NCBI GenBank assembly: GCA_005656395.1
Contig: SRSI01000044.1
Span: forward strand, 1,612,001 to 1,676,000
Origin: Strongyloides papillosus
Lineage: Eukaryota > Nematoda > Chromadorea > Rhabditida > Strongyloididae
Reading direction: 5' to 3'
Length of the DNA: 64,000 nt
The first letter of the stretch is position 1. Each line of letters opens with the position of its first letter. Below are positions 19,681-31,312 of the stretch, piece by piece. Under the pieces are notes generated by a model, which saw nothing but the letters and a program-made list of their open reading frames with translations, was not told the origin of the DNA and searched no databases. The translations under genes were made by a program, and so were the position numbers.

Positions 19681-20779
19681 GAAACAATCTTTATATATAA
19701 AAAAAAACTATCTTAACCATTCAAACATTATCCCATAACTACATTTATTTCTCTTCCAGAATATCTTTAGTCTTTTTTGCCCTTGCGAAAAGATAGTTCA
19801 TAGTTCATAGTACATTCTCATCGTATAACTGGTGTTCAACTTCAATCATAATATAGTGGATGTGATTTTACTGGAACAACGCCTATAAAAAAAGCATATT
19901 AAAAATTCAACATAAGACTTTTGTTTAAAAAACCATTAGAAAAAATGTTTTTGAATGTAGGTAATCATTGATGCTCATTAATAACAAAAACTTAATGTTT
20001 ATCATTAGTAAATCGTTTTTAATATTCAAATATACATCTAATAGATTAATAAAAATTATAAACAACTACATTTGTACCTCTGTTCATGTTATCTTTTTAC
20101 GTTAGAGTGATTTATACCTTAACCTTCCCTTTGGACATTTAAATTTAAAAAGACTGCATCAAGAATGAAACCAATAAATCAGAATATATGTGTATGTAGA
20201 TCTAAAGATGTTACAAAGGTTTAAAAATTAATGAAAAAATAAATAAAGAGCCTGCTTACCTTAGTTAAAATAGAAATTTATCGAATTCAAAATTGCTTCT
20301 TATCAATTCCACATAATTTTAATTAGTATGTTAATAAAACTAAAATAAGATAAATATTATTATAATGGTAAAAAAAAGTAAAAGAAAATTTAAAATAAAG
20401 AATGACTATAAGATGACATTTTAGATCTTATATATTAAATTTTGTCTCCTCTTTTTAACTATGAAATAGTATGAGAAAATAAAAATCGTTAATCTGCTAA
20501 GATAGATATAAATTTCTTATTGCTTTATTTAAAAAAAAACAACTATATGCTATAAAACAATGAAAAGCAAGATGAAATAAAAATGTTTTATCTTTAATTG
20601 ACAATATGATACTAATGATGGGGCATTTATTGCAATATAATATAAATATAAGATTCAACTTTTAATTTTTTCAATATTTTTTTTATAAAATGTAATTGAT
20701 TATTATTTATTAACATTAAAAATATCATTTTCTAATAATTTAAACGAAAAAAACAAGGAATTTTGTAGTTTAAATGATA
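19681..20779 (-). other. MULE 5' untranslated/internal region
   Basis: The transposase promoter should lie here, but no clear promoter is recognised. The last 240 bp (about 20620-20862) is shared with the short elements 2608-3879 and 33765-35044. Confidence 0.5.
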
Positions 20780-20838
20780 ATGTCACATAATGTCACTTAA
20801 TGACACATAATGTCACATAAAGTCACATAATGTCACTT
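20780..20838. repeat. Subterminal tandem repeats of the intact MULE
   Basis: Same TGTCACATAA array as in the two short elements, next to the GGGGGCG end, which always lies away from the tRNA. Confidence 0.75.
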
Positions 20839-20862
20839 CTTGTGGAGAAGTAGGACGCCCCC

Positions 20863-21207
20863 CATAGTGATGGCATTTTTATTTCTAGATAAAATATTAT
20901 TTAAATTTTACATCATATTATCTCAACCTATATTACCTTTTTATAATAATTTTCAATTGTTTAATAGTTTTTTAATGCAATTTATTTTAAATATGGTGAC
21001 AAATTAGTAAAAATTTATTTCTTGTGCAATTTATAGTATAATTTTTCACACATTTAATGCATTAAAATTATGTTAGAGTAGATTGTGAGACAAATTGCGA
21101 ATATAATTTTTTTTTGTGTTATAATTGGCATTAATTTAATGTAATATTTAAAAAAATAATAGTTCTACTTTTGTTAAATATTTTAGTATATTTATAATTT
21201 TAAAGAA
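20863..21207. repeat. Distal TSD and locus B copy of the tRNA-Asn flank
   Basis: 20863-20870 is the distal 8-bp duplication of the MULE. The rest repeats 604-940 inverted, showing that this flank was next to tRNA-Asn before the MULE arrived. Confidence 0.8.
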
Positions 21208-22330
21208 TTACACGGAAAAGGGAAAGTTTTAATGTGAAATGTAATAAATCTTTCCTACTTAATAAAATTTGAACTTTTTTTATTTGTGACTAATTTTATC
21301 TCAACTACTTCGTACATAAAAATTAAAACAATAATTGAAAAGTTGTCAAAATTATCTTTTATTTTTCTGCTATATTGTTTTTATCTTAAATTTTAAGATG
21401 TTTTTTGCAATACATTCCAAAATATTAGATTGAAAGTTATTTTTAAGTAAGATTGTAGATGTTCTTACAAAAAACATTTATTAACATATCATAGTAGTTT
21501 TTCTAATATGCTTTAATAGTTAAAGTTGTTAGAAATTGCATTTTTTTGTAAAATTATACTCATATAAAACTCAAATTTTTTTTTTATAATGTCTTTGAAA
21601 ACGGTCTTTTTTTAAAATTAAACCTATGAAAAGTTTTAAAATTATGCGCATTTTTCTACATTGTAAAAAATAACCTTTATATTTAAATTAAAAACAAATA
21701 CAAAAATAATATTTTTAATTGTTAATACTTTGTGTAGTTAAATAATAGTTTTTGCTTTTTGTTATTTTTTTATTAAAATATTTGAACTTATCTTTGTTAG
21801 TAAATTGTTTAAAATAATGATCTTCATTAAAATGTCAACAACATCACACGGAATCTTTACTTAAAGTAAATTATTTTATAAAATAAAAAACTAGTTATAC
21901 TTTAAGATAAGCATAATATCATAAAAAGTATCAAGATTAAATAAATAATACATAAAAAAATAAGTTATTGGTGATGCTTACTTTAGAAAACAATGTGGCG
22001 ATTCTATCTTACACTTTCATTAAACGTACTATAAAATAATAAAAAGACATAAAGATATTAATTAACCTACTTTTTATTTTAAGAAATAGAAAAAGGTGGT
22101 ATTATGTGGTACAATAAAAAAAATTTAGGCTTATATACAAATTCACAAGTGATAACATAATTGTCATAAAATATTTTTTCACTATTACATTAAAATGCCA
22201 AATACATATATTTTTGTGAAAAATGACAAACTTTATGCAACAATATAATATTTTGCGTTGTTTAAAACTTTTTTTCTCACTTAGTATTTGAAAAATTGTT
22301 AAATTCTTTGTGCAGAAGCGAAAAATAAAA
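21208..22330 (+). repeat. R3 repeat, copy B
   Basis: Inverted copy of 1-603, extending past the window edge of copy A. It starts at TTACACGGAAAAGGG and runs to about CTTTGTGCAG. Non-coding. Confidence 0.55.
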
Positions 22331-22440
22331 TAATTGAAATGACTATGAAAAACTTACAAAATAACGCAAACTGTAGTTTTGTCTGAACATTCACCTACAG
22401 GTTACTTCATAATGACCGTTTTGCTTGAACATTTCGCCCG

Positions 22441-22566
22441 AACGTTTAGGCAAAACATACGTTTAAAAAAGATTTCTAGATGAATATTCAGGCAAAACGT
22501 ATATTTTAAAATGACTCTTAGATGAACGTTCAGGCATAACGTACATATATAAAAGTTTTTTTAGAA
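22441..22566 (+). repeat. Three tandem 42-bp repeats
   Basis: Units start at 22441, 22483 and 22525 with AACGTTTAGGC, AATATTCAGGC and AACGTTCAGGC. They share GGCAAAACGTA-like and TCTAGATG-like positions. No gene is associated. A related single motif is at about 22925. Confidence 0.7.
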
Positions 22567-23150
22567 TGATTTCTAAAATAATGGAACATTTTACTCGACA
22601 CGAAGTGTTAACGATAGTTTAAAAAAATGCATTTTATGTAATTTTTAAATAAATTATACTAGTTTTTTTTATTTTCTGATAAAGATAGTGTAATGCACCA
22701 CTTGTTTAGCACTGCCGTCATAATATACTCCATATAGGAAATCGACAGGGAAACACAAAATTTGAAAAAAAAATAAATTTTTAATTAATTTTTCTATAAT
22801 TATTATATTTAATATGTCATAAAGAATATATGATTGTTTTAAAAAAAAAAACAACTAATTCTCATTTGAAATATTTTTTTTAGATAAAAAAATGATCGCT
22901 ATTTCAAAAATAGTCCTTTTTTATATGTATGTTTTGCTTAAATGTTTAGACAAAAATGGTAGTTACCCAAAATAATTTATAATATTATTACAGATTACTG
23001 GTAATTATTAAAGCTGACAGGTCTTTTGTAAAATTCTACATTTTTTTGAATAATGTATGGTAGTTATTTGTGACATTTATATACAACAAGATTTCAAAAA
23101 TCATTACTAAATATTTTTGTTCGGTGGCTTATTAGATGGTACGCGGTTGT
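22567..23150. other. AT-rich spacer upstream of tRNA-Ser
   Basis: No gene recognised. The 61-codon minus-strand frame at 22669-22854 is low-complexity and probably spurious. Confidence 0.5.
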
Positions 23151-23232
23151 GCAGCTATGTCCGAGCGGTTAAGGAGAGTGATTAGAAATCACTTGGGCTT
23201 TGCCCGCGCAGGTTCGAATCCTGCTGGCTGCG
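23151..23232 (+). tRNA. tRNA-Ser(AGA)
   Basis: Acceptor GCAGCTA/TGGCTGC with one G-T pair, D arm TCCGAGCGGTTAAGGA, anticodon loop with AGA, long variable arm typical of serine, T arm GGTTCGAATCC. TTTT lies at about 23237. 82 nt, no intron. No element abuts its 5' end. Confidence 0.94.
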
Positions 23233-23559
23233 AATTGTTTTGCTTTTATTCTTCATATAAATCAGTACAAGTTATTAAAACAATTTAATTTATTTCTACC
23301 ATGTATTTTTAATCATTTTAAATGTTTATAAAAATATTATATATGATAAAATTTAGAGCAACTAAAAAGAAATAAACTAATTCTTAAAGTTAGGTAGCTT
23401 TTTTTCATAATGATTTATAATGTTTCTACGGTTAATTTGTAGAAAGAGTTTAATATATATGAATGATGTTACTTAGTAATTGGTTATCATTATTTTTAAG
23501 ATATTTTTTTTCTAAATAATTAAAATTTTATATTCAATGATTGAGTATCATTAGATTTT

Positions 23560-24800
23560 TATATACTTTTATATTGACTCGTAGATGTATGTATGCAACA
23601 AAAAATGCAACGTTAGCATTTTTGACCTCTTTAATTTTAGAATTAGACCCTGAAATTTTGCATGAAGGTAGATCCCAACATGGACTACCATAATTTAAAA
23701 AGAAATTTTCAAAAAAGTTTTTCCAAAGTGGAAATAATTAATGCCAAAGTGCCAAAAATGGTGATTTTTTTGAATTAATGGCTGGGCCGTAAATTAACTA
23801 TAGATTTGACACACACATACAAATTTAATATATATATGTGTCATTACTTTGTGTTGAATAATTATGTTACAATATACAAGAAAGATAAAAAAATCGTAGT
23901 TTTTTTGCATCACCAGAAGGTTTTTTGTGACAATAATATTAAAAACAAGTTAGACTTTAGAAAAAATTCTAACTTTTTGGATTTAAAATCTTCAGATATT
24001 AACTTTTAACGTTTTTAATGTATATTTTTAGAAACTAAAATCCATTTAAGTGAAAATTTTTGTAAATTATTTTCTTTTTATTGTTGCAAATTTACAATTT
24101 TTACTGTTTTTTTCTTATGTTTAATATAGATTTAAATGATTTAAAAATTAATTAATGTCATGATTGAAAAGATGTACCTAGAAACTGTTTTTTGGCTACT
24201 TGCAATATAAACATTTTTCATTGTAGAGTTTGTAGATAATTTAATTAATTTTTGTCACGAAAAATTATGAAAATAAATAACAATACCAAAAACTTCGTTT
24301 TTGTAAAAAACATACTTTTATATTGAGATTCATTTTGCGCACTCAAAAGTATGAAAATAAATTATGATTTTCATATTATCACTTTACCTGGCAATACAAA
24401 AGTATCGCCGTCCGAGGCATTTAAATATTTGTTGAAGACTACAAAAAGATATCACTGAATATTAAATAATAAGAGCTTTTCTCATTAAAATAATAAAAAA
24501 TAAGCATATACCTAATAATACATTTATAAACAAGTCTCTACAAAAGTAAGTATTTTAATTTCTAACCAATAAAGATCAAAATGTAAATAATTTAAAAGAA
24601 ATGTTTGCTTCGACTATAGTTCAATCACAAACGATAAGGTATTCAAATGCCTCGGACGGCGATACTTTTATATTGCCAGGTAAAGTGATAATATAAAAAT
24701 CAAAATTTATTTTCATACTTTTGAGTGCGCAAAATGAATTTCAATATAAAAGTATGTTTTTTACAAAAACGAAGTTTTTGGTATTGTTATTTCTTTTAAA
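23560..24800. repeat. P repeat, copy 1
   Basis: About 1.24 kb: an outer 0.7-kb arm (23560-24280), then an inner inverted repeat pair (24280-24430 and 24650-24795) around a 0.2-kb centre. The inner arms contain GCGCACTCAAAAGTATG, TTTACCTGGCAAT and GTCCGAGGCATT. The same unit occurs inverted at 26997-28240 and, diverged, at 58781-60545. The 67-codon frame at 23806-24009 is not conserved as protein in the other copies. Fold-back DNA element, superfamily not recognised. Confidence 0.65.
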
Positions 24801-25440
24801 AATATTTAAAATAAAGTAATTTCTTTTTATTTAACACCATAAAATTGACAGAAAAGTTTTTGTGCAATTTGAAGAAATAGCAAGGAATGTTTTTTACTTG
24901 AATGTTGTACTAAACTTTAAAATTTCTTTAGTTTGACAAAAATTTTTTAATTTTAATTCTTCCCAATGTATAATAGACAGGGTTATCTTACGTATATCTA
25001 AAAAAATATATATCTACCGTATACTGAGTTTAATTTACAGAAAAAAACACTGAAATTTATTTTTCTCACAATTATTTCTCTAGTAATTTTTATTTTTCCT
25101 GGAATAATTTTCCTGTCAACCAAAATTCGGGAAAACTTAAACATAAAATTTCATCTGTTTTATTGGAAAATAAAAATACTATCATTTAAAATTAAAAAAT
25201 AAATAATTATTAATTCACTACTTACAACTTTTTAGTAAAATTATACACTATAATAATTATTTATATTTTCTTTTGTTATGACTAAGCATAATTGATAAAT
25301 ATTTTGATAACAGTAGAAATAAAATAATGAAAAAAATTACTTTTGTTGAATTTCATTTATTTCTAAAAATTAGCAAAGATAATTTACAGAAACAAATACA
25401 TTATAATTTATAAAAAAAACGCTAAAAAAGGCAAAAGATA
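24801..25440. other. AT-rich spacer
   Basis: No gene or repeat terminus recognised between P copy 1 and tRNA-Ile. Confidence 0.5.
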
Positions 25441-25514
25441 TGCCGCCAGCAGGGGTCGAACCTGCGACCTTGGGCTTATTAGACCCACGCTCTAACCGAC
25501 TGAGCTATGGCGGC
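25441..25514 (-). tRNA. tRNA-Ile(AAT)
   Basis: 74 nt. Acceptor GCCGCCA/TGGCGGC, D arm TAGCTCAGTCGGTTAGAGC, loop CTAATAA with anticodon AAT, T arm GGTTCGACC. TTTT lies downstream on the minus strand. No element lies directly at its 5' end. Confidence 0.95.
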
Positions 25515-26503
25515 TTGCCGGTGGAGAGTCGAAATTGTTCTACTGAAAAATAATGGAAAGTGATTGTATGACAATTTCTTTGCAAATATAATTAATAAAG
25601 TAAATCAAAGTTTGGCATAAAGATGTTTAACACTTTTATAAAGACATTAAATGTTAAATTATTCTTTGGTGAAATTCATATAAAGAAATTAATAAAATAA
25701 TTCTTATTAAGCTATTAATTTGTGATAAATAAAATAGAAATATAAGCAGATCTTTTAAAATATCTTTCATTCCTTTAAATTTATGCATCGTAAAAATTAT
25801 ACCATTGAAATCAATTGCAATCAATGTTATATAAATCTTCATAACAATAATAGATATATCTTTTTTTTGTACATTATTGATAAACTTTTTAAAAAATTTA
25901 ATTAGAAATTTAAGTAGTATGATAAAAATAACTATTTTTTTTATATTTACAACGAATAGAATCTACGGTGAAAATAAATATCAGCGTATTCTTTAAAGTT
26001 AAGTTTATGAAGATCTTAACAACAGCTATATTGAAATTAAAAAAGCATTAAAATTAACAATTTATTTTTTGACAAAGATGCGTCAAACAAATACAAATAA
26101 TTTATAAATAAATCACGACGTAAAAAGTAAGAAACAAATTACTTGCCACAACATTTTTATTTGTCTAAAAAAGACATAGATAGTTGAAAATAACAACTGC
26201 ATTTGAATTTTAGGAAATAAAAAATTTCTTTATTATTAAAACAAAACCTTAATGTTAATTTAGTAATTTAACAAATTTTTTTTATCAATTAATTATTATA
26301 TTTTATTACTTTTTTGTATTATGGTATTAAATTAATTATTACTTTTAAATATTAATAAATTTTTAAACAAAATTGATTTTAGTCAGAATTTTGAAAGAAA
26401 GATACATAATATTTGCTTAAAAGTTATTAAAGAGCCAAGGACATTGGCAAAAATAAATTGAATTGAAATAGTGTTTTATAAAGGAATAAAGTGAACCCAA
26501 GCA
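25515..26503. other. AT-rich spacer between tRNA-Ile and tRNA-Thr
   Basis: No credible coding frame. The minus frame at 25654-25842 is low-complexity with no domain. Confidence 0.5.
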
Positions 26504-26575
26504 GCCTCATTGGCTCAGGGGCAGAGCGTCTGTCTAGTAAACAGAAGGTCGCTGGTTCGATTCCAGCATGAGGCA
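26504..26575 (+). tRNA. tRNA-Thr(AGT)
   Basis: 72 nt. Acceptor GCCTCAT/ATGAGGC, D arm GGCTCAGGGGCAGAGC, loop CTAGTAA with anticodon AGT, T arm GGTTCGATTCC, TTTT from 26577. Its acceptor stem is identical to that of the tRNA-Arg gene 208 bp away on the other strand. Confidence 0.94.
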
Positions 26576-26783
26576 TCTTTTGAGATTCTCACTTTTATTA
26601 TTTACAAAGAAAAATAGTTTTTTATATTAAATAGCTAATATTGTCAAGAAAGTTTATATTTTTGATGTACAAGAAAACTTTTTTTATTCCGAAACAAATG
26701 AAAAAAAATTATTTATAGTATTAATTGTTTGGAATAAATTTAAAAAATAGTGAAGAGCATTAATATCAAAAAATGCGTTTGTT

Positions 26784-26857
26784 AGCCTCATCCCGGGCTC
26801 GAACCGAGGACCTTATGATTAGAAGTCATACATTCTATCCAACTGAACTAATGAGGC
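26784..26857 (-). tRNA. tRNA-Arg(TCT)
   Basis: 74 nt. Acceptor GCCTCAT/ATGAGGC, D arm TAGTTCAGTTGGATAGAA, loop with anticodon TCT, T arm GGTTCGAGCC with one T-G pair. The discriminator base is T, uncommon for this tRNA. A MULE-family terminus starts eight bases upstream of nucleotide 1. Confidence 0.9.
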
Positions 26858-26865
26858 GATCCAGG

Positions 26866-26996
26866 GTATCTACCTACTTCTCTACCACCGTAATTATACT
26901 AGTAGAGAAGTATGGTTATACGTATCTTTATCCACTAGAGTTTTTTTAATAGAAAAATGGTAAATATTATCACTATATTATCTTAGATGAGTTTAA
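26866..26996 (-). mobile_element. MULE-family remnant facing tRNA-Arg
   Basis: Sequence starting GTATCTACCTACTTCTC aligns with the tRNA-facing end of the 4.7-kb MULE, including CCGTAATTATACTAGTAGAGAAGTATG and the adjoining AAATATTATCACTATATT. It is cut at 26997 by a P repeat. The eight bases between it and tRNA-Arg (GATCCAGG on the plus strand, 26858-26865) would be the target duplication, but the distal copy is lost. Confidence 0.7.
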
Positions 26997-28240
26997 AAAT
27001 AAATAACAATAACAAAAACTTCGTTTTTGTAAAAAATATACTTTTATATTGAAATTCGTTTTGCGCACTCAAAAAGATGAAAATAAATTTTGATTTTTTT
27101 ATTATCACTTTACCTGGCAATATAAAAGTATCGCCGTTCCAGGCATTTTAATGCCTTATCACTTGTGATTGAACAATAGTTGCAGCAAATATTTCTTTTA
27201 AATTATTTACATTTTGATCTTTATTTAGAAATTAAAATAATTCCTTTGTAGATATTTGTTTATAAATTTAATATTAGATATATCCTTATTTATTATTTTA
27301 ATGAGAAAAGCTTTTTATTATTTGATATGTAGTGATATGTTTCTATAGTCTTCGACAAATATTGAAATGCCTGAGACGGTGATACTTTTATATTGCCAGG
27401 TAAAGTGATAATAAAAAAATCAAAATTTATTTTCATCCTTTTGAGTGCGCAAAACGAATTTCAATATAAAAGTATATTTTTTACAAAAACGAAGTTTTTG
27501 TTATTGTTATTTATTTTCATATTTTTTCGTGACAAAAAAATTATTTATCTACAAATTCTATAACGAAAAGTATTTCTATTGCAAATGGCCAATTAACAGT
27601 TTCTAGGTACATCTTTTCAATCATGGCATTTAATAATTTTTAAGTTACTGAAAATCAGTTTTTAATATTTTCAAAAAACAGTAAAAATTTAAAAATTGTA
27701 AATTTACAACAATAAAAAGAAGACAATTTGCAAAAATCTTCTCTTAAATGTGTTTAAGTTTCTAAAAAATAGGTTAAAAACGTTAAAAGTTAGTGTTTGA
27801 AGATTTTAAAGACAAAAAGTTTGAATTTTTTCTAAAGTCTAACTTGTTCTTAATATTATTGCCACGAAAAACCTTCTGGAAATACCAAAAAAACACGATT
27901 ATTTACCTGTGTTGTAACAAATTTATTAAATACATAGTAATGACACACATACATATTAAATTTCTATGTATGTGTGTGTTAATTTATTGTTAAATTGCGG
28001 TACGGCCATTAATCGCGTAAATTGCGATTTTTTGGCACTTTGACCTCAATTTTCTTCACTTTGAAGAAACTTTTTTGAAAATTTCTTTTTAAATGTTGAT
28101 AGAGCATGTTAGATTCTACCTACAGGCAAAATTTCAGAGTCTAAATCTGACATCTAGGGGGTCAAAAATGCTATCGTTGCATTTTTCGTTTCTTGCATAC
28201 GTTAACGAGTTAATATAAAAGTATATAAAAATTAGCTTTA
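26997..28240. repeat. P repeat, copy 2 (inverted relative to copy 1)
   Basis: Inner arms at 26997-27150 and 27370-27520, outer arm to about 28240. It is inserted in the MULE remnant. With copy 1 it forms a 4.7-kb inverted arrangement around tRNA-Ile, tRNA-Thr and tRNA-Arg. The 66-codon frame at 27793-27993 lies in the outer arm and is not conserved in the paired copy. Confidence 0.65.
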
Positions 28241-28624
28241 CGGATTACTGTATTTCTATATGAAATGCATATTCAACAAAGCTAGTGTACTTCTTTGAAT
28301 ACGAAAACAATATAGAGATTTAGAATAAATAGATGACTACAAGATGACGTTTTTGAATTGTATATATTAAGTTTTGTGGTTCTTTTTAGCTATCAAATAA
28401 GATAAAAAAATAAATATCGTTAGTCTATTAAAAATAAATATAAATTTTTAACTCCTTAATTTTTTAAAATAGAAATTGATATAATTTTTGTAGTAAAAAT
28501 TATAAAAAAATAAACTTTATCTTCTTTATAACTCTCTATAAATTCAACAACATTTTTATGAGTAAATAGCTAAAAGATTGTTTTTTAGCCAAAGGAACTT
28601 AAAAGTTTAAAAATTTTTAGATAT
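28241..28624. other. AT-rich spacer
   Basis: Nothing recognised. Confidence 0.4.
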
Positions 28625-29575
28625 GACACACAGAAAAAAAATGGAAAACTTTTGACATTATTACATAAAATGCAAAAAAATTTCCCACCTGTTAAAAAAA
28701 TCAACATTTATTCAAATTTTAAAATTATCAAGCAAGAGCAAAAATGTTTTAAACGATGAAAAATATCGGATTGCCGCAAAACTTTGCTGTTTTTTTTACA
28801 AAATTACATATGTTTTATATTTTAATTAATGTAACTTTTATTTAATCTTAATATTTTTGATATAATGCTAATTCTAGTATCTATTTTTTTTTCTAATATA
28901 CATGAAACATGTTGTTAGAAGTCAATTTCGTGTAGAGTTGTTAAGTTTTAACAAAAAATCATTATCCTAAATAATTTACTAGTAACAACAAATATAAAAA
29001 TTCATAATAACAATAACAAAAAGCCAAAAATTATTATTTAACTACACAAAGCATTAATAATTAAAAATATTTATTTTAGTATTTGTCCATATATTAAGTT
29101 TAAATATGTAAAAGATGTTTTTTACTATAGATAAAAATTCATATAATTTTAGAACTTTTCATAGATTTGATTTTTAAATATGAACCTTTAAAGTACCAAA
29201 AACATTTCCGCCTTTAGAAGAGTGTAACTTCATAAAGAAGCAAAATTTATAATAATTCAAACTACTTAAACTTATTAACAAAAATATTGTGATATGTTAA
29301 AAAAAACTTTTTATGAACGCATTTATAATCTTATATAAAATTAAATTATAATCTTATATTTAATGTATTGTAGAAAACAATCTTAGTTTAAAAATAACAA
29401 TGATATAATAAAAAATAGAAACTTTTCTTAATAACTACTTAATTATTGCTTAATTTTTATGTAAGATATAACTGCGTTAAAATTAGTCGCAAATTAAAAA
29501 ATTCAAATTTTGTTAGGTGGAAAAATTTCATTACATTTTACGTAAAAATGCTTCCCACTTTTTTTCTGTGTGAAT
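28625..29575 (-). repeat. R3 repeat, copy C
   Basis: Ends ACACACAGAAAAAAAA and TTTTTTTCTGTGTG in inverted orientation, with the interior alignable to 1-603. Non-coding. Confidence 0.6.
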
Positions 29576-30360
29576 TAGACTATGTTATTTTTAAAAAAAA
29601 CACTTTTTTTTCAGAATTTTAGTATAGTTTTGTTAAGAAGATAATCTTCATCAAAGTTGACAAAATAGTTTGGTTAGTATGCCATTAAAAAAATAAAATA
29701 GTGGAATAGTTCAAAAACATAGTAGCATTGGAATTAATTGATTATTGGCAAGATTATGATTTAAAAAATGACAACAGTTTTCAAAAAATTGAACGTTAAA
29801 TAGGTATAACCTTGTGATAACTTGATTAAAAATATAAAATATTATTTTTTACGTAGATTTCAGTCTAATTTAAATGATAAATCTATAATAAATTTTATTA
29901 GTTGACAACATAGCATGTTACGATTATTTAGATAACAATTTTTTCATTTTTTTGTAAAAATTAATGTTATGATTAACATAACTTTATTTAAACTATACCA
30001 TCTTTATGATTAAATAGTCATTAAGTTTTTTTTTGTTAACTTGGTAAATAAAAAAAACATTAAAAGCTTTAGTTTATAATAGACCATGTTATTTTTAAAA
30101 ACACTACTTTTTCGTGTTGTTTTGTCTTTCAAATAATTTTGGTAAAAGTAAATGATATTTTTGTTTTATGATTCATTTAAAAAGTGCAAGCAATCAATAA
30201 GAGAAAAAATTAATATAAAGAGATTGGTCAAAAACTAGCTTGTCAAATACTAAAAAGTACTGTCAATGTTTTTAGTGAAAAAATAGCTAATTTTTTTAAT
30301 AACAATATTTTGATTTACGTTTTAATACATAAAATTCTTCTATAAATTATGGTCTACAGG
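29576..30360. other. AT-rich spacer
   Basis: No gene or clear terminus. Composition is similar to R3 flanks. Confidence 0.4.
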
Positions 30361-31312
30361 CTACACACAAAAAATAAAAAGGACACAGGTTTGTATAAAA
30401 TGTAACAATTTGTCCCACCTAAAAAAATTCGAATTTTTTTAATTTACGACTAATTTTACCGCAATTATTTCGTTTATAAAAATTATAACAATAGTTAGGG
30501 AATTATTAAAATAAGTTTCTATTTTTCTAGTATACTATTTTTATTTTAGAATACAAGTTGTTTTCTACAATCCATTTAAAAATACATGATTAAAATTTAA
30601 TTCTATGTAAAATTACAAAAACTTTTATAAAAAACATTTTTAACATATTACAGTACATTTTTTTAATATTTTTCAATAGTTTAAATTATTATAAATTGTA
30701 TTTTATGAAATTTTCACATTTGATTCTCTAAATTTTTTCCATAATGTCTTTTAAAAATCATCTTTAAAAATCAAACTTATTAAAAGTTATAAAATAATAT
30801 AGATTTCTATTTCTAGTAAAAAAGTAACTTTTACATATTTTAATTTAAAAAAGAAAGAATACTAAAATAATGCTTTTTAATTAATAATGCTTTGTGTGAG
30901 TAGATAATTATTGCTTTTCATTGTTATTTTTATGAAATTTTTAAACTTTTTGTTGTTAGGAGATTGTTTAGAATAATGATCTTTATTTAAACATTAATAA
31001 TTTTACACGAAATTGACTTTTAATATCATATTTTATAAAATAAAAAAACAAGTTAAGATCTAAATGAGCATAATGTCATAAAAAATATCAAAATTAAAAA
31101 AATTCACATTAATTTAAAAGTCAAACATATATATCTTTGTAAAAAAACGGCAAAAAGTAAGCGACAACCTAATATTTTGCGTTGTATAAAAATTTTTGCT
31201 GTCGCTTGATATTTTTTGAATTTGAATAATATTCAATTTTTTAAAATGGTGAGATATTTTTTTGCATTATAGATAGAATTGTCAAAATTTGTCCTTTTTA
31301 TTTTGTGTGTAG
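30361..31312 (+). mobile_element. R3 repeat, copy D (best-preserved ends)
   Basis: 952 bp with terminal inverted repeats CTACACACAAAAAATAAAAA / TTTTTATTTTGTGTGTAG (about 23 bp in all). Interior homologous to copies A-C. No reading frame, so a MITE. No convincing target duplication is seen. Confidence 0.7.

Larger units (their letters stand above)
16159..20862 (-). mobile_element. Intact autonomous MULE targeting tRNA 5' end
   Basis: 4704 bp, flanked by the 8-bp duplication TCACTATG (plus-strand CATAGTGA at 16151-16158 and 20863-20870). Locus A (941-948) is the empty site. Termini are GGGGGCGTCCTACTTC at one end and GAGGCATACCTACTTC at the other, sharing the CTACTTCTCCAC core. Subterminal regions carry palindromic GTGGAGAAGTATG motifs (16176-16345) and TGTCACATAA tandem repeats (20780-20838). 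It encodes one spliced 941-aa transposase-protease. The end near 16159 faces tRNA-Asn with only the 8-bp duplication between. Confidence 0.93.
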
